A stretch of DNA of 64,000 nucleotides from Pseudarthrobacter sp. IC2-21 (GCF_034048115.1 NZ_CP139145.1:1054001-1118000), one strand, 5' to 3'. Shown: positions 1-8,952, counted from the stretch's first letter. A program made the numbers and translations. Notes: generated by a model not told the origin, from the sequence alone.

Positions 1-1
1 C

Positions 2-502
2 TACGGTGCCTCACGGATGGCGTACTCCCTCGCGGAGCGGGGCGAAGCGCCACGCCTGCTCGCTTCTGTGTCCAAGGCCCGGGTCCCTGTTGTGGCAGTC
101 CTGGCCAGCGTCGCCTTCGGCGTTGTCACGGTTGTGCTGGAGCTGGCTTTCCCCGAGATGGTCCTTCCTGTCCTGCTCAACATCGTCGGCTCGACCTGCC
201 TGCTGGTGTGGACGTCCGCGCTCCTGGCCCAGCTCGCGCTGCGCCTCCGAGCCGACCGCGAGGGAACGGGACTTCCCCTGCGGATGCCCGGCTTCCCGTG
301 GCTCACGGTGGTTGGTCTGGTCATCCTGGCGGCGATCTTCACGGTGGGCTTCATCGGCGAGGACTCCCGTCCGCAGCTGCTGAGCACTTTCGCGCTCGTG
401 GCGCTTCTGGCCGTGGCGAACTGGCTCCACCACCGGAACCGCAAGGTCTGGCCGGTTGTGGAGGCTTCGGACAGGGCTAAGGCCCCGGTCCTAATCGACT
501 GA
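2..502 (+). CDS. Amino acid permease (APC family), C-terminal fragment
   Basis: The frame is open from the left edge, so only the last roughly 166 residues are in the window. The fragment begins with YGASRMAYSLAERGEAP, which resembles the conserved loop of APC-superfamily amino acid permeases (GABA-permease-like) where R-x-x-Y-x-L-A-x-x-G-x-A-P precedes the later transmembrane helices. Four hydrophobic stretches follow, separated by short charged loops (for example RLRADREG and HHRNRK), as expected for helices 9-12 of a 12-helix carrier. It would import an amino acid or GABA by cation symport at the cytoplasmic membrane; the substrate cannot be read from this part. The stop is TGA at 500-502. 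Base composition is typical high GC, unlike the DNA that follows, so this gene probably marks the edge of the core genome. Confidence 0.8.
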   Translation, partial: YGASRMAYSLAERGEAPRLLASVSKARVPVVAVLASVAFGVVTVVLELAFPEMVLPVLLNIVGSTCLLVWTSALLAQLALRLRADREGTGLPLRMPGFPWLTVVGLVILAAIFTVGFIGEDSRPQLLSTFALVALLAVANWLHHRNRKVWPVVEASDRAKAPVLID

Positions 503-1170
503 ATCGCGTGCATTGACCCATGTGGTGGGTTCAGGTGCTCGCGGAGGGCGCGTTCGGCTTAGCCGGGCGCGCCCTTGGCATTTTGAGGTGCCGGACGATA
601 GAGGTGCCGCATGCTCGGGGGTCGGACGGCATTCCCGACCAGCGAGTTTCAGTTAGCTATTCAGATAGTGTTCGGTTTCGTCGATCACGCCTAGGAGTGC
701 TGAACCTAGTTCTCAATATACTGGCCCTGCAGCTAGTGGGAAGCCTAAGATTCGGAGGAACCGCGGCGGGGACATGCGGCATCCATGGCGGCCGCTGAGG
801 CGCGCGCTCTCGTGGTCCACTGCACGGACCAGTTGCCGGGGACAGGCGGAATCCGGGCTCCTAGAGGTTGTCCCGTGTAGTGACGGCCGCAGGGAAGACG
901 TGGAGGGAAAAGCTGCTGAAAGTACCCGGCGAAGACCAGCAGCGCCACTAACTGCAGGTTGTCTCTTGGTCTGGCGCGGCGGAGGAGCAGGAGTCGCGGC
1001 GCTGCAGGCGGATACGAGTCTTAGAGAACAAGAGGTTAGGGGGATCAGAAGGTAGAAAGCCTCTGGCCGGACGCCTCGCTAGAAATTCAAGAACCGTGCA
1101 ATGTCCAATATACGTGTGCCGGTCAGCGTTTTGTCCTTCTGTGGAGCAGAGTTCCTGGCATGCTACGTCA
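503..1170. other. Non-coding or degraded stretch at the left edge of the accessory block
   Basis: No frame here has a convincing start, ribosome site or recognisable protein. GC content drops from the permease side towards 660-760, where AT-rich words such as the one around 655-725 appear. A GTG at 1096 is in frame with the next gene, but the 25 residues it adds look unlike a protein N-terminus. I saw no tRNA, inverted repeat or integrase remnant to explain the junction. Confidence 0.5.
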
Positions 1171-4100
1171 GTGGACTACAACTTGAACGCACTAAGCACT
1201 CGTCAGTTCGAACATCTCTCACAGTCACTAGCTGTGAAATCTCTAGGAGGGACTGTTGCCGCGTTTGGGGACGGGCCTGATGGGGGTCGTGAAGCTACGT
1301 GGGACGGCCAAACGGCGGGCTTAGGGCGCCTCTCGTCATGGGACGGCTACGGGGTGCTGCAGTCGAAGATGCATCTTCACCCTACAGGGGTTGCTCAAAA
1401 TTTGACCTGGCTGAAGCGCGAGTTGAAGAAGGAGTTGGCAGATTGGTCTAAACCGAAAACAAAGCGCGTTCGTAAGCCCGACTATATCCTTTTCACGACT
1501 AATGTACGTCTGTCTCCGGCCCCCAATGGGGGGAAAGACTCAATTAAGACCTTTATACAAGGAGAAATTCAAAGGCATGGTTTACCCATACGCGATTTTC
1601 GCGTATGGGATTACGACGATATCCGAGCTCTCCTTAATGATGCTAGTTCGATACGCGCTGCGTACGCTGCCCTATTGACTACTGGTGACATAATTTCCAA
1701 GTTGATTGACCGAATTAATGATGAGGAGAAGGACTTCGCCCACGCCCTTGCCACGCATGCGGCCCGCAGCTTTCGTGACGATACGTATTTGAAGCTTTCA
1801 CAAACCGGCACAGTACGCGATCAGCAGATAACCATCGGAGATACATTCGTCGACCTGCCACTCGTTGGATCCCCTTCCTATGTACCGGTTACCGCTGCTG
1901 GAGAAGGCGTAAAAGGCCGGGGACCAAGAATTCAGCGAAATGTGGTTGATGAACTGATAACCAGATTCGATACGAGTTCTGGAGCTTCTTCGATGGAAAC
2001 CGAAAAGTACCGCAAGTCCGTGCTTATCGGCGGTCCGGGCCAGGGTAAAAGTACAGTAACGCAATTTCTGGCGCAAATCTACAGGGCAAAGTTTCTTGAA
2101 GGCTCACAACTAGAGAATGATCCTGAAATAGCACCCGGTCTTCGAGCAGTGCAAGAACGAGCCCTAAGCATAGGACTACAAGGCCCCAAAGCAAGGCGTT
2201 GGCCTTTTCGAATCATATTGACCGACCTTGCCGATTCTTTATCAAATAACACCGTCACAAGCCTTCTTGATTACATGGCCAAACAGATGACTGAAAAGGC
2301 ATCGGTGTCAGTTTCAATGGTACGAATGAGGCGTTGGCTGGAGGAGTATCCATGGGTATTAATTCTCGACGGTCTCGACGAAGTCCCTAATAGCAGCAAT
2401 AGAGCCCAAGTTCTCGAGTGCATTCAGAACTTTCAGTTCGAGGTTAAGGCCGTTGATGGAGACGTAACAATCGTCGCTACTACTCGTCCGCAGGGCTATG
2501 GCGAGGAGTTCAACCCGCACATCTACTCCCATCTAACTCTTAGTAGTCTTTCGCTCACTGCAGCTCTCGATTACGCTAGAGGGTTTATTACTGTTCGCAC
2601 GGGCGGAGACGCGGCCCAGACCGGCGCCATATATGCGCGGCTCGAAAAGGCTAGCTCGGAAGAAAGTACCAAGAAACTATTCACTTCACCGCTTCAAGTT
2701 ACTATCTTGACTGTGCTCGTAGAGACAAGCGGTCAAGTTCCGCGGGACCGTTGGCGTCTGTTTTCGCAATACTACTATGTGATCACGCAGCGCGAACTTG
2801 AAAAGAACAGTGAACTTTCCCTACTCTTGCGTGATTTTCAGGGTGACGTGGACTATCTGCACCGCTTCATAGGGGATGTCCTTCAGCGTCGGGGGGCTGA
2901 GGCTGGGGAGACGTCGGCGACGATTGATCGCCACGAGTTTGAACAAATCATACGAGAGCGTCTTGAATTTGTCGGTCACGCGCGGGAGAAAGTAGACCTT
3001 CTCCTCGTTGAATTCATGCGTCTGGTTACCGATCGCCTTGTTTTTCTGGCAGTGTTGCAGGCGGACAAGATCGGTTTTGAGATTCGAAGTCTGCAGGAGT
3101 TTATGGCTGGCGCCTATCGAGCTAGTCAACCTGAATCTGAGATTGTGCCTTCCCTGACCGAAATTGCCCCGAATCCATACTGGAGAAATGTATTTCTCTT
3201 CATTGTAGGTCACATATTTTCGGATCGCGAACACTTGCGGGCTGACATTCCGTTGCTCTGTGCGGAACTGAACGACAAGGGGTCGATGGAGCGAATCACA
3301 AAATTGGGTTCATTGCTCGCGCTTGAAATCCTATTAGATGGTTCAGCCTTTTCCCAGCCTCGCTATGCGGCTCCTCTTGCCAGAACGGCAGCGGAACTGC
3401 TTGAGGGGCCAGTGCAAGACGAAGTACGCGAATTTCACAGGATCAATGACGATGTAGCAGGCCCCATTCTCAATCGGGCTGTCTTCGATACGGCTTGGGG
3501 TTCCCCTGCGACCTGGGTGAACAAGATCAGAGCCCTGGCGCTTATGGAGCCGGACCTTAAAGTGCGCCAAGCACACCTTGCTGCCATCCTAGAAAAGGTC
3601 GATGAGCCGACACTGGAAGTGCTCGTGAGTCTCATCGGAGAAGAAGGCAACGAGGACTTGGTCACCATCCTCGGCGATCAAGTTTTCAAGTTCTGCCCGA
3701 GTGCGTTAGTCGGTGAGATGAGTAGGAGCCGTATCAGAGAGGTCAAGCAGAACCTCGAGACTGTGCCCGCGTGGCAGCAGAGGCTTCATGGTTTGCTCGA
3801 TCCTCCAAGCGTTATAGCAACTATCCGCTATGGCGACGGCGACGACAAAACCATGAAGGTAGGCTTCACTCCCGTAGACGAGTCGAAGGAAATTTGGGAG
3901 TACTTCTCAGAAATTGAGACAGACCATAGCGGCTGGTCCCTATTGAGAAACCTCGGATCATTCGCGTCGGAACCAAGCTCGCGTAGCCTGTCCGCCCTAT
4001 TGCGCAGTGCTGCTGAGGCCATTCCAGCTGATCGTGCGTTCTGCGAGAGTGCAAGTTGGGTTGTAAGAGCGTGCTTCGAGGCGGCAGTGCAGTACTACCC

Positions 4101-5091
4101 TACGCTCGGCGTCTCCACTGCCGAAGACGCATTTAGGCTCTTAGCTCAGGCAGCGGATGAGGGCGAGCTGGGAGAAATAGACGATTGGCGAGCAGCGGAA
4201 TCTCGCTGGCGATCTGTTGACCGAAATGCGATAACTCACATAGGCCCTGAAGCGAATGCTAGTCGAAGTAACTTGCCAATTTGGCCGAGTTTACGAACTT
4301 CTGGTATCACTTTCTTTGGTTTCACCACGGGATACATGCATGACGGCAGCGATTCGTTAGTTGATCACCTTGTGGATCTGAGCCAAATTGCCGAGAAAAT
4401 GGTTTCTGTAATGCATAAGGCTCACCTTATTCATGATATCAGTTTCATGTTGACGCTATATAGCCGCGGCATTTCGGGTCGCGAGAAGGACATTATAGAC
4501 GAAGGCGACGATCGTTGGGTAAGAATATTCACCTACCTCGAGAGGGTTGTCCAAGAGCTTCCGGCTGAAAGTCCCGTGTGGGCGCGGTGGATTCTGTCTG
4601 TATCCGTTAGGCGTCGCCGAGAGCAGAGTTTTCCCGAGGTGCTCCGGGCCCTGGGAGGCTTGCGCTTAGAAGATGCTCAATTGTCTCTTGGTTCTGGTGA
4701 TGCTTCATGGATAAAGGAGGGTGCCATCTGGATGGAGGGCGGATGGAAGCGATATAGGTTGGCTATTCTCTTGGACCCGACCATCGTGAATAGATTGCGC
4801 GAGGATGAGGTTGTATTTGTTGAAGAAGGTGATGAGTCAAATCTTTCCAATCTTTTCCGTACCCGTCTGAGAATGTTGAAGGCGAGCAGTGATGAACTTC
4901 AGAGTGGTTTTGTCGATGACATTATCTGCGGTGCTTTGCGGGATGACAAAAACGGGGGCGATGTCATTGATGACCTCAAGCGGTATCTGACGGGTTCAAA
5001 CGCAATGGACCTGGTGCAGCGCTTCTATGAGGTCGGTCGAATCGATTTCCCTTTCCAGACTGGCCGGCTTTTAGGAACGTTCGTTTCGTGA
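1171..5091 (+). CDS. PD-(D/E)xK nuclease-NACHT NTPase, probable antiphage effector
   Basis: This is a predicted STAND-type defence protein: a nuclease head held inactive by a NACHT ATPase until a phage product is sensed. With the GTG start at 1171 it has 1306 residues; a GTG at 1096 would add 25. I prefer 1171 because the family pattern (hydrophobic N-terminus followed by STRQFEHL) begins there, although neither start has a strong ribosome site. The N-terminal domain (about 10-75) shows FGDGPDGGREA and then LQSK, the D...E and QxK signature of an Mrr/Cap4-like restriction fold. The NACHT domain has Walker A GGPGQGKST at about residue 287 and Walker B LILDGLDEVP about 105 residues later. The remaining roughly 700 residues are helical and lack a repeat I can name; this is where a sensor would sit. 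The gene is much more AT-rich than its neighbours, a sign of recent transfer. It stands alone and ends in a hairpin terminator. Confidence 0.82.
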   Translation: MDYNLNALSTRQFEHLSQSLAVKSLGGTVAAFGDGPDGGREATWDGQTAGLGRLSSWDGYGVLQSKMHLHPTGVAQNLTWLKRELKKELADWSKPKTKRVRKPDYILFTTNVRLSPAPNGGKDSIKTFIQGEIQRHGLPIRDFRVWDYDDIRALLNDASSIRAAYAALLTTGDIISKLIDRINDEEKDFAHALATHAARSFRDDTYLKLSQTGTVRDQQITIGDTFVDLPLVGSPSYVPVTAAGEGVKGRGPRIQRNVVDELITRFDTSSGASSMETEKYRKSVLIGGPGQGKSTVTQFLAQIYRAKFLEGSQLENDPEIAPGLRAVQERALSIGLQGPKARRWPFRIILTDLADSLSNNTVTSLLDYMAKQMTEKASVSVSMVRMRRWLEEYPWVLILDGLDEVPNSSNRAQVLECIQNFQFEVKAVDGDVTIVATTRPQGYGEEFNPHIYSHLTLSSLSLTAALDYARGFITVRTGGDAAQTGAIYARLEKASSEESTKKLFTSPLQVTILTVLVETSGQVPRDRWRLFSQYYYVITQRELEKNSELSLLLRDFQGDVDYLHRFIGDVLQRRGAEAGETSATIDRHEFEQIIRERLEFVGHAREKVDLLLVEFMRLVTDRLVFLAVLQADKIGFEIRSLQEFMAGAYRASQPESEIVPSLTEIAPNPYWRNVFLFIVGHIFSDREHLRADIPLLCAELNDKGSMERITKLGSLLALEILLDGSAFSQPRYAAPLARTAAELLEGPVQDEVREFHRINDDVAGPILNRAVFDTAWGSPATWVNKIRALALMEPDLKVRQAHLAAILEKVDEPTLEVLVSLIGEEGNEDLVTILGDQVFKFCPSALVGEMSRSRIREVKQNLETVPAWQQRLHGLLDPPSVIATIRYGDGDDKTMKVGFTPVDESKEIWEYFSEIETDHSGWSLLRNLGSFASEPSSRSLSALLRSAAEAIPADRAFCESASWVVRACFEAAVQYYPTLGVSTAEDAFRLLAQAADEGELGEIDDWRAAESRWRSVDRNAITHIGPEANASRSNLPIWPSLRTSGITFFGFTTGYMHDGSDSLVDHLVDLSQIAEKMVSVMHKAHLIHDISFMLTLYSRGISGREKDIIDEGDDRWVRIFTYLERVVQELPAESPVWARWILSVSVRRRREQSFPEVLRALGGLRLEDAQLSLGSGDASWIKEGAIWMEGGWKRYRLAILLDPTIVNRLREDEVVFVEEGDESNLSNLFRTRLRMLKASSDELQSGFVDDIICGALRDDKNGGDVIDDLKRYLTGSNAMDLVQRFYEVGRIDFPFQTGRLLGTFVS

Positions 5092-5103
5092 TCTGATTTG
5101 TGC

Positions 5104-5139
5104 GACTGCGGCCGGATGGAGGGTACTTCGGCCGCAGTC
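5104..5139 (+). terminator. Hairpin terminator after the NACHT gene
   Basis: A perfect 11-bp stem, GACTGCGGCCG pairing with CGGCCGCAGTC, encloses a 14-base loop 13 bases after the stop codon. No strong T-tract follows, so it may act as a GC-rich actinobacterial-type terminator. Confidence 0.65.
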
Positions 5140-5159
5140 AGCCTTCGCAATTCCAGTCT

Positions 5160-5167
5160 CTTTTACG
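5160..5167. repeat. Left 8-bp target duplication of the ISL3 element
   Basis: CTTTTACG lies immediately outside the left terminal inverted repeat and is repeated exactly at 6652-6659 outside the right end. An 8-bp duplication is characteristic of the ISL3 family. Confidence 0.85.
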
Positions 5168-6651
5168 GGCCCTTCGCATTTACGCATGGTTGGTTTGTTT
5201 GATCCGGTAGTGCCGGTGGCCGCCGGCGGCGAGTAGGCATCTGAGCCGGTAGTTGGTGAAGTTGCGGAAGCCTCGGGCTATTCTGCGGGTGGTTTCGATG
5301 ACGCCGTTGATTGCTTCGGTAGGCCCGTTGGAGGCGCCGTTCGTTTCGAAGTAGGCCAGGATCGCGGTCTTCCATTGTTTGAGTGTCCGGCCGAGGCGGG
5401 CGACTTCCGGGATTGGGCAGGACGGGAAGGACCCAATAACTTCATTCACGAGTTCCCTGCCCCGCTCCGGCCGGGCGTGATAGATGTTGCGGAGCTTCTG
5501 ATAGCACTGCCATGCGAGGGTGACTTCGTCGTCGGGGTCTCCGACATTGAGTTTCGCATCGAGCCGGGCGGACTGCTTGTCGGTCAGATGTTCGGCGCCG
5601 ATCTGCAGGGTCCGGCGGATACCGTAGAGCGGGTCACCCTTGCGTCCGCGGTGGCCGAGAGTGTTCTGCTGGACCCGGCGGCGGACTTCGTCGACCATGG
5701 CCGATCCGAGTTTCACGACGTGGAAGGCGTCCAGGACCGTGATGGCTTCGGGCAGTTCGTCGCGGATCGCGTTGGCGTAGCCGCGGAACGGATCCAGCGC
5801 GGCGGTCTTGATCCCGGCGGTGAACCCGGGGCCACCGTCTTTGAGCCAGTCCGCGTAGGCCTTCCCGGACCGGCCTGGAACCAAGTCAAGTAGCCGTGCG
5901 TGCACCACGCCGTTCTCGTCGCGGGTGTGGTCCACGATTCCGGTGACCATGCCGGATCCCGGCGGGCCGGTGTGTGACCAGACGTGCTCATCCACCCCGA
6001 GCGCGTCAACGCCGGCGAGCCGATCGGAGTTCCTGATGCGGCGGGTGGCTTCTGCTCTGATGGCGTCCCAGACGGTGTGCCAGGAGACCCCGAGCTGGTG
6101 GGCCAGGGCCGAGACCGAGGTATCGAACCGCTGCAGCGCGTCGGTCGCCGAGTGGGCGGCTCGGGCGGTGAGTTTCGCCCGCGGCCCGGCCAGCGGGTGT
6201 TCTTCACTGAATGTTGTTTTTGGGCAGTCCGGGTCCGGGCAGCGCCAAACACGTTTGGCCCACAGCAGCCGCACCGGCTGGCCGAAACAGGGAATGTCAT
6301 GGAGCCGGACCTGGCGGCGTCCGTGGCCGACCGCAACGACGCCGCAGTCCGGGCAACCGGCGAGGTCCACACCGGTTTCGACGCCCAGTACGAGGCCAGT
6401 CCTGGTTGCCGTGACGGAGCTGACGTGGACGCCCGCGACACCGAGCAGCGCATCCGCGCGCATACACCAGCGGCCAGCAGAACAAGACATAGAGTTATTC
6501 ATGTCAGGGTCTCTTTTTGGTTTTGGTTGCTTGGTCGCTACCAATTCAAAGAGGCCCTGACCTCTTTCCTGCCGCACCACGCCGCACCGCAGAATACCTA
6601 CGCGATGGCGCCATCCTCAGACTGCGCATCCATGCTTATCTGCGAAGGCCC
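5168..6651 (-). mobile_element. Complete ISL3-family insertion sequence (1484 bp)
   Basis: The ends are imperfect 22-bp inverted repeats: GGCCCTTCGCATTTACGC... at 5168-5189 and, read inward on the other strand, GGGCCTTCGCAGATAAGC... at 6630-6651, matching at 17-18 of 22 positions. Flanking 8-bp direct duplications (CTTTTACG) are identical, so the insertion is probably recent and the element may still be active. One transposase gene fills it on the minus strand. It sits just downstream of the NACHT gene terminator, so it does not break that gene. Confidence 0.9.
5180..6502 (-). CDS. ISL3-family transposase (DDE type)
   Basis: The protein has about 440 residues from the ATG at 6502 (MNNSMSC); an upstream in-frame start at 6580 would add 26 residues that look like non-coding sequence. 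The N-terminal region has a cysteine-rich DNA-binding element with CPDCG and CPDPDCPKTTF, typical of the zf-ISL3 domain. It is followed by a helix-turn-helix stretch (LAHQLGVSWHTVWDAI) and a DDE catalytic domain with VDALGVDEHVW, VLDAFHVVKLG and GPTEAINGVIE carrying the presumed D, D and E. No frameshift or internal stop is visible, so it appears functional. It would cut and rejoin the element ends at 5168 and 6651. Confidence 0.93.
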   Translation of the reverse strand: MNNSMSCSAGRWCMRADALLGVAGVHVSSVTATRTGLVLGVETGVDLAGCPDCGVVAVGHGRRQVRLHDIPCFGQPVRLLWAKRVWRCPDPDCPKTTFSEEHPLAGPRAKLTARAAHSATDALQRFDTSVSALAHQLGVSWHTVWDAIRAEATRRIRNSDRLAGVDALGVDEHVWSHTGPPGSGMVTGIVDHTRDENGVVHARLLDLVPGRSGKAYADWLKDGGPGFTAGIKTAALDPFRGYANAIRDELPEAITVLDAFHVVKLGSAMVDEVRRRVQQNTLGHRGRKGDPLYGIRRTLQIGAEHLTDKQSARLDAKLNVGDPDDEVTLAWQCYQKLRNIYHARPERGRELVNEVIGSFPSCPIPEVARLGRTLKQWKTAILAYFETNGASNGPTEAINGVIETTRRIARGFRNFTNYRLRCLLAAGGHRHYRIKQTNHA

Positions 6652-6659
6652 CTTTTACG
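6652..6659. repeat. Right 8-bp target duplication of the ISL3 element
   Basis: CTTTTACG directly follows the right inverted repeat and is identical to 5160-5167. Confidence 0.85.
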
Positions 6660-7017
6660 GTCTAATTTCGCAGATCACGGTCCAGATATCGCGGAGGGCG
6701 AGTTGCTTTTTTGCCCGATTTCTTCTTTGTTCGCTCATTTGTACCTCTATGCACGGGGATTGGTTAGGGGCTCTTCACTATGGAGTTGTGAACCGGTTGG
6801 TCTGGCGACTTGATGGACGTGGCGGCCTCGGCTTGCTGGATGCAGGATGATCTGGTGAGGCGGGTCTGACTCTCGGCTCTTCTGACATCACTCCCTGGTG
6901 ATTGTCCTTCCCGTGACCTGTCGGCCGACCTGACTCATTTTCGAAGTGCAGCCCGGCAGGCCGTCATGTCCTGATAGGAGTCTGGCGAGTCCCCGATAGT
7001 GAACTGACTGGCGCCCG
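6660..7017. other. Gene-free stretch right of the insertion sequence
   Basis: About 360 bases with stops in all frames at short intervals and no ribosome site followed by a plausible protein. Composition is intermediate. It probably continues the degraded DNA that was downstream of the NACHT gene before the insertion sequence entered, joined to the nitrilase fragment on its right. Confidence 0.45.
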
Positions 7018-7277
7018 CCGAGTTGCGCACCCGACAACGAAGAAGGGCGCAGTTTCCAGGCGCATAACACGTTGGTGGCGTTCAGGCCCGATGGAGGTCG
7101 ACCGACTTACTACCGAAAGATCCACCTATTCGACGCGCAAGCGTTGGGGAGCCGGCGTTCTTCAATCCAGGCCCGTCCACCGCCCCGGTGGTGTTCGAGT
7201 ACGGGGCAGGGCGGTTCGGCCTGATGATGTGCTACAGTCTACGGTTCCCGGAGCTGGCCCAATGCGCGGCCATATAG
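7018..7277 (+). pseudogene. Carbon-nitrogen hydrolase (nitrilase family) fragment with a frameshift
   Basis: Two adjacent frames each carry part of one nitrilase-superfamily core. Codons in phase with 7084 read AHNTLVAFRPDGG and then YYRKIHLFDA, the family motif that holds the catalytic lysine. At about 7143 the match moves to the frame in phase with 7161, which reads FFNPGPSTAPVVFEYG and then GLMMCYSLRFPELA, the nucleophile-cysteine motif (normally CYDLRFPE, here D to S), before TAG at 7275. Both ends of the enzyme are missing, so this is a dead remnant of roughly 85 residues of a protein normally about 270 long. It shows that the region was assembled by deletion and insertion. Confidence 0.78.
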
Positions 7278-7293
7278 GGTCAGGTCCTCATAG

Positions 7294-7716
7294 CTATTTG
7301 CGAGCTCGATGCTGTAGCTCGGTCCCCTTTTGCGCGGATGGGGGCGTCAAGGACTGTGCGTTGGTCTGCGTCGTGGAGACCATGATCTCTGACAGGAGTT
7401 CTCCATAGCCTCGAACTGCACCGTCGGGAAATGACTCCTCGCGGGACGCACTCCACTTCAGGGCACGAATACACAGTTCGCTGTTTGATGGGCTCAGCTG
7501 AACTTTTACTAAAGGAGCATCCGGTCCGATAACCCGGGCGGCATCATCAATAATGAAAGCCAATCTAAAATAAGGCGACTTGCTGTTCCTTCGCCATTTT
7601 AATAACACATTCGTGTGATAGTTCGCATAGATGTTCGCGGCGGTTCGTGCCACGTCCAATTCGCGGACGCTATCAAATGTGATGGAGCGTCCATTTTTTG
7701 TAGGCGCAATATGCAT
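7294..7716 (-). CDS. Hypothetical protein, 140 residues
   Basis: The start is supported by an AGGAG six bases upstream of the ATG at 7716. The protein is soluble, with a basic N-terminal third (RTAANIYANYH, LLKWRRNSKSP), a central segment resembling a beta-rich fold (FRLAFIIDDAARVI, LVKVQLSPSN) and a polar C-terminus. No catalytic motif, signal peptide or membrane helix is visible, and I do not recognise the family. Codon use is more AT-rich than in the core genes, as in the NACHT gene, which suggests it arrived with the defence block. Confidence 0.55.
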   Translation of the reverse strand: MHIAPTKNGRSITFDSVRELDVARTAANIYANYHTNVLLKWRRNSKSPYFRLAFIIDDAARVIGPDAPLVKVQLSPSNSELCIRALKWSASREESFPDGAVRGYGELLSEIMVSTTQTNAQSLTPPSAQKGTELQHRARK

Positions 7717-7853
7717 GGCGTCTCCTGCTCGCGAGTGCTATTAAGTCTAGACGCAGTTGGGAGAACTGGGGTTGACTTACGTGCATGTAGTTTGTGCGAT
7801 CAAGCGGGCTGTACAATGCACACGATAGTACAACACCGTCCCGGGGAGGACCA

Positions 7854-8486
7854 TTGAGCACTACTGTGTCGACCGGTCACAACGCTGCTGCTAACGACAG
7901 GATGCAGGTGACGAGACGGTCTCTCGAGGACGTACGGGTTAAACTCTGCAACCACGCGGGGGCAAGGAAGCCCTTTGCTGCTGGTGGCTGGAGCGGAAAA
8001 GGGGACGCGGACGAGGAGTTGGTACGGCTCAGGGCAGACCTAGGGTCAGTTTTTCCGTTCATACACGCGCGAAGAGAAATGATCTTTCCTGCCGGCATCG
8101 ATGCCCATACCTGCCATTTTATTCTGGCGCGAGAGGGGGCACTGAACTCGGCTTGGAGCGAGGAAGCCTCGACTCTTTGTCCTCCATTTAGAAAGAATCA
8201 ACTGCCCAGGTTGTACAGTCGCTCGCAGCGAGCGCACAGGCGTGCAAAGAGACCAGGCCACGCAACGGATCCCCTGCCCACCGTCCGAGCAGCCGAGAAT
8301 CAGTTGGACTTGGTTCGGCACGATATTGAGGTCTCCTTTGGCATTAAGAGGCGAAGGGCCCGGAAGAAATACCTGCGATGTGCCGCTCGTGTCATTGACG
8401 CACATCTTATTCTCGCCTCGAGCGCTTCCGCCCCGGATAAAATCTTTCGTTGGTCCGTCGCTCTATCCACAGGTCTCCTGAGATGA
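7854..8486 (+). CDS. Hypothetical protein, about 210 residues, TTG start
   Basis: A GGGGAGGA sequence lies a few bases upstream of TTG at 7854, giving an N-terminus of MSTTVSTGHNAAANDRMQ; the upstream in-frame ATG at 7794 lacks such a site. The protein is basic, with runs such as RRRARKKYLR and RSQRAHRRAKR, and may bind nucleic acid, but there is no recognisable fold. Its stop is 17 bases before the next gene, so the two may be co-transcribed. It could also be a chance open frame in degraded DNA; the ribosome site is the main support. Confidence 0.4.
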   Translation: MSTTVSTGHNAAANDRMQVTRRSLEDVRVKLCNHAGARKPFAAGGWSGKGDADEELVRLRADLGSVFPFIHARREMIFPAGIDAHTCHFILAREGALNSAWSEEASTLCPPFRKNQLPRLYSRSQRAHRRAKRPGHATDPLPTVRAAENQLDLVRHDIEVSFGIKRRRARKKYLRCAARVIDAHLILASSASAPDKIFRWSVALSTGLLR

Positions 8487-8502
8487 TTTTTGGGCGACCC
8501 AG

Positions 8503-8952
8503 GTGACCGACCCGAATAATCTGGGACCACTCGTGGCGTGGCTGGGACTTGGGATCTCTGTCTTCAACACCGGTTGGCTGATATTCAATCGCATTGCTGA
8601 CCAGCGCGTCGCTGCAACGGAGGCCAGAAAATCAGTCAAAACGGAATTGTGTCAGGAAGGGCTAATCGTTCGAAATCAAGGCAAGACCGCAATCTCGGAC
8701 CTGGCGTTGATTACTCGTGCACGAACGTCTACGAACCTAAAGCACGCTCATCTGGCGGGCGAAGAAGAGTATTTGTTTAGTATCGTTTGGGCAGATCTCG
8801 ACAATGACGCCAGGCCGGTCATTTTGCAATATGAGGACAACCGAGGTCGAGTTTGGCGCCTACGGTCAGGTCAAGGGCCCGTAAGGCTTCGCTATAGCGG
8901 CAACCGAATGGGCCGATGGTGGTCGAGTTCTCGCCTCAACTTGTGGAAATGA
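8503..8952 (+). CDS. Small membrane-anchored protein, 149 residues
   Basis: The frame opens with GTG at 8503. Residues about 8-28 (LVAWLGLGISVFNTGWLIFN) form one hydrophobic helix, followed by a short coiled or linker part and then a region that looks like a small beta domain (KTELCQEGLIVRNQGKTAIS, VILQYEDNRGRVWRL). This layout, one N-terminal helix plus a beta-rich cytosolic domain, recurs in accessory-region proteins of unknown role. No clear ribosome site is seen. The gene lies directly behind the 7854 gene and about 150 bases before the PLD-helicase gene. Confidence 0.5.
   Translation: MTDPNNLGPLVAWLGLGISVFNTGWLIFNRIADQRVAATEARKSVKTELCQEGLIVRNQGKTAISDLALITRARTSTNLKHAHLAGEEEYLFSIVWADLDNDARPVILQYEDNRGRVWRLRSGQGPVRLRYSGNRMGRWWSSSRLNLWK

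Noticed and set aside
503..1095. tRNA or integrase attachment site at the left edge of the defence block
   Set aside because: No cloverleaf-forming sequence, CCA end or direct repeat with the right side of the block could be found by eye.
5375..6850. Plus-strand open frames inside and beyond the insertion sequence
   Set aside because: They run antisense to the ISL3 transposase and carry none of its conserved residues.
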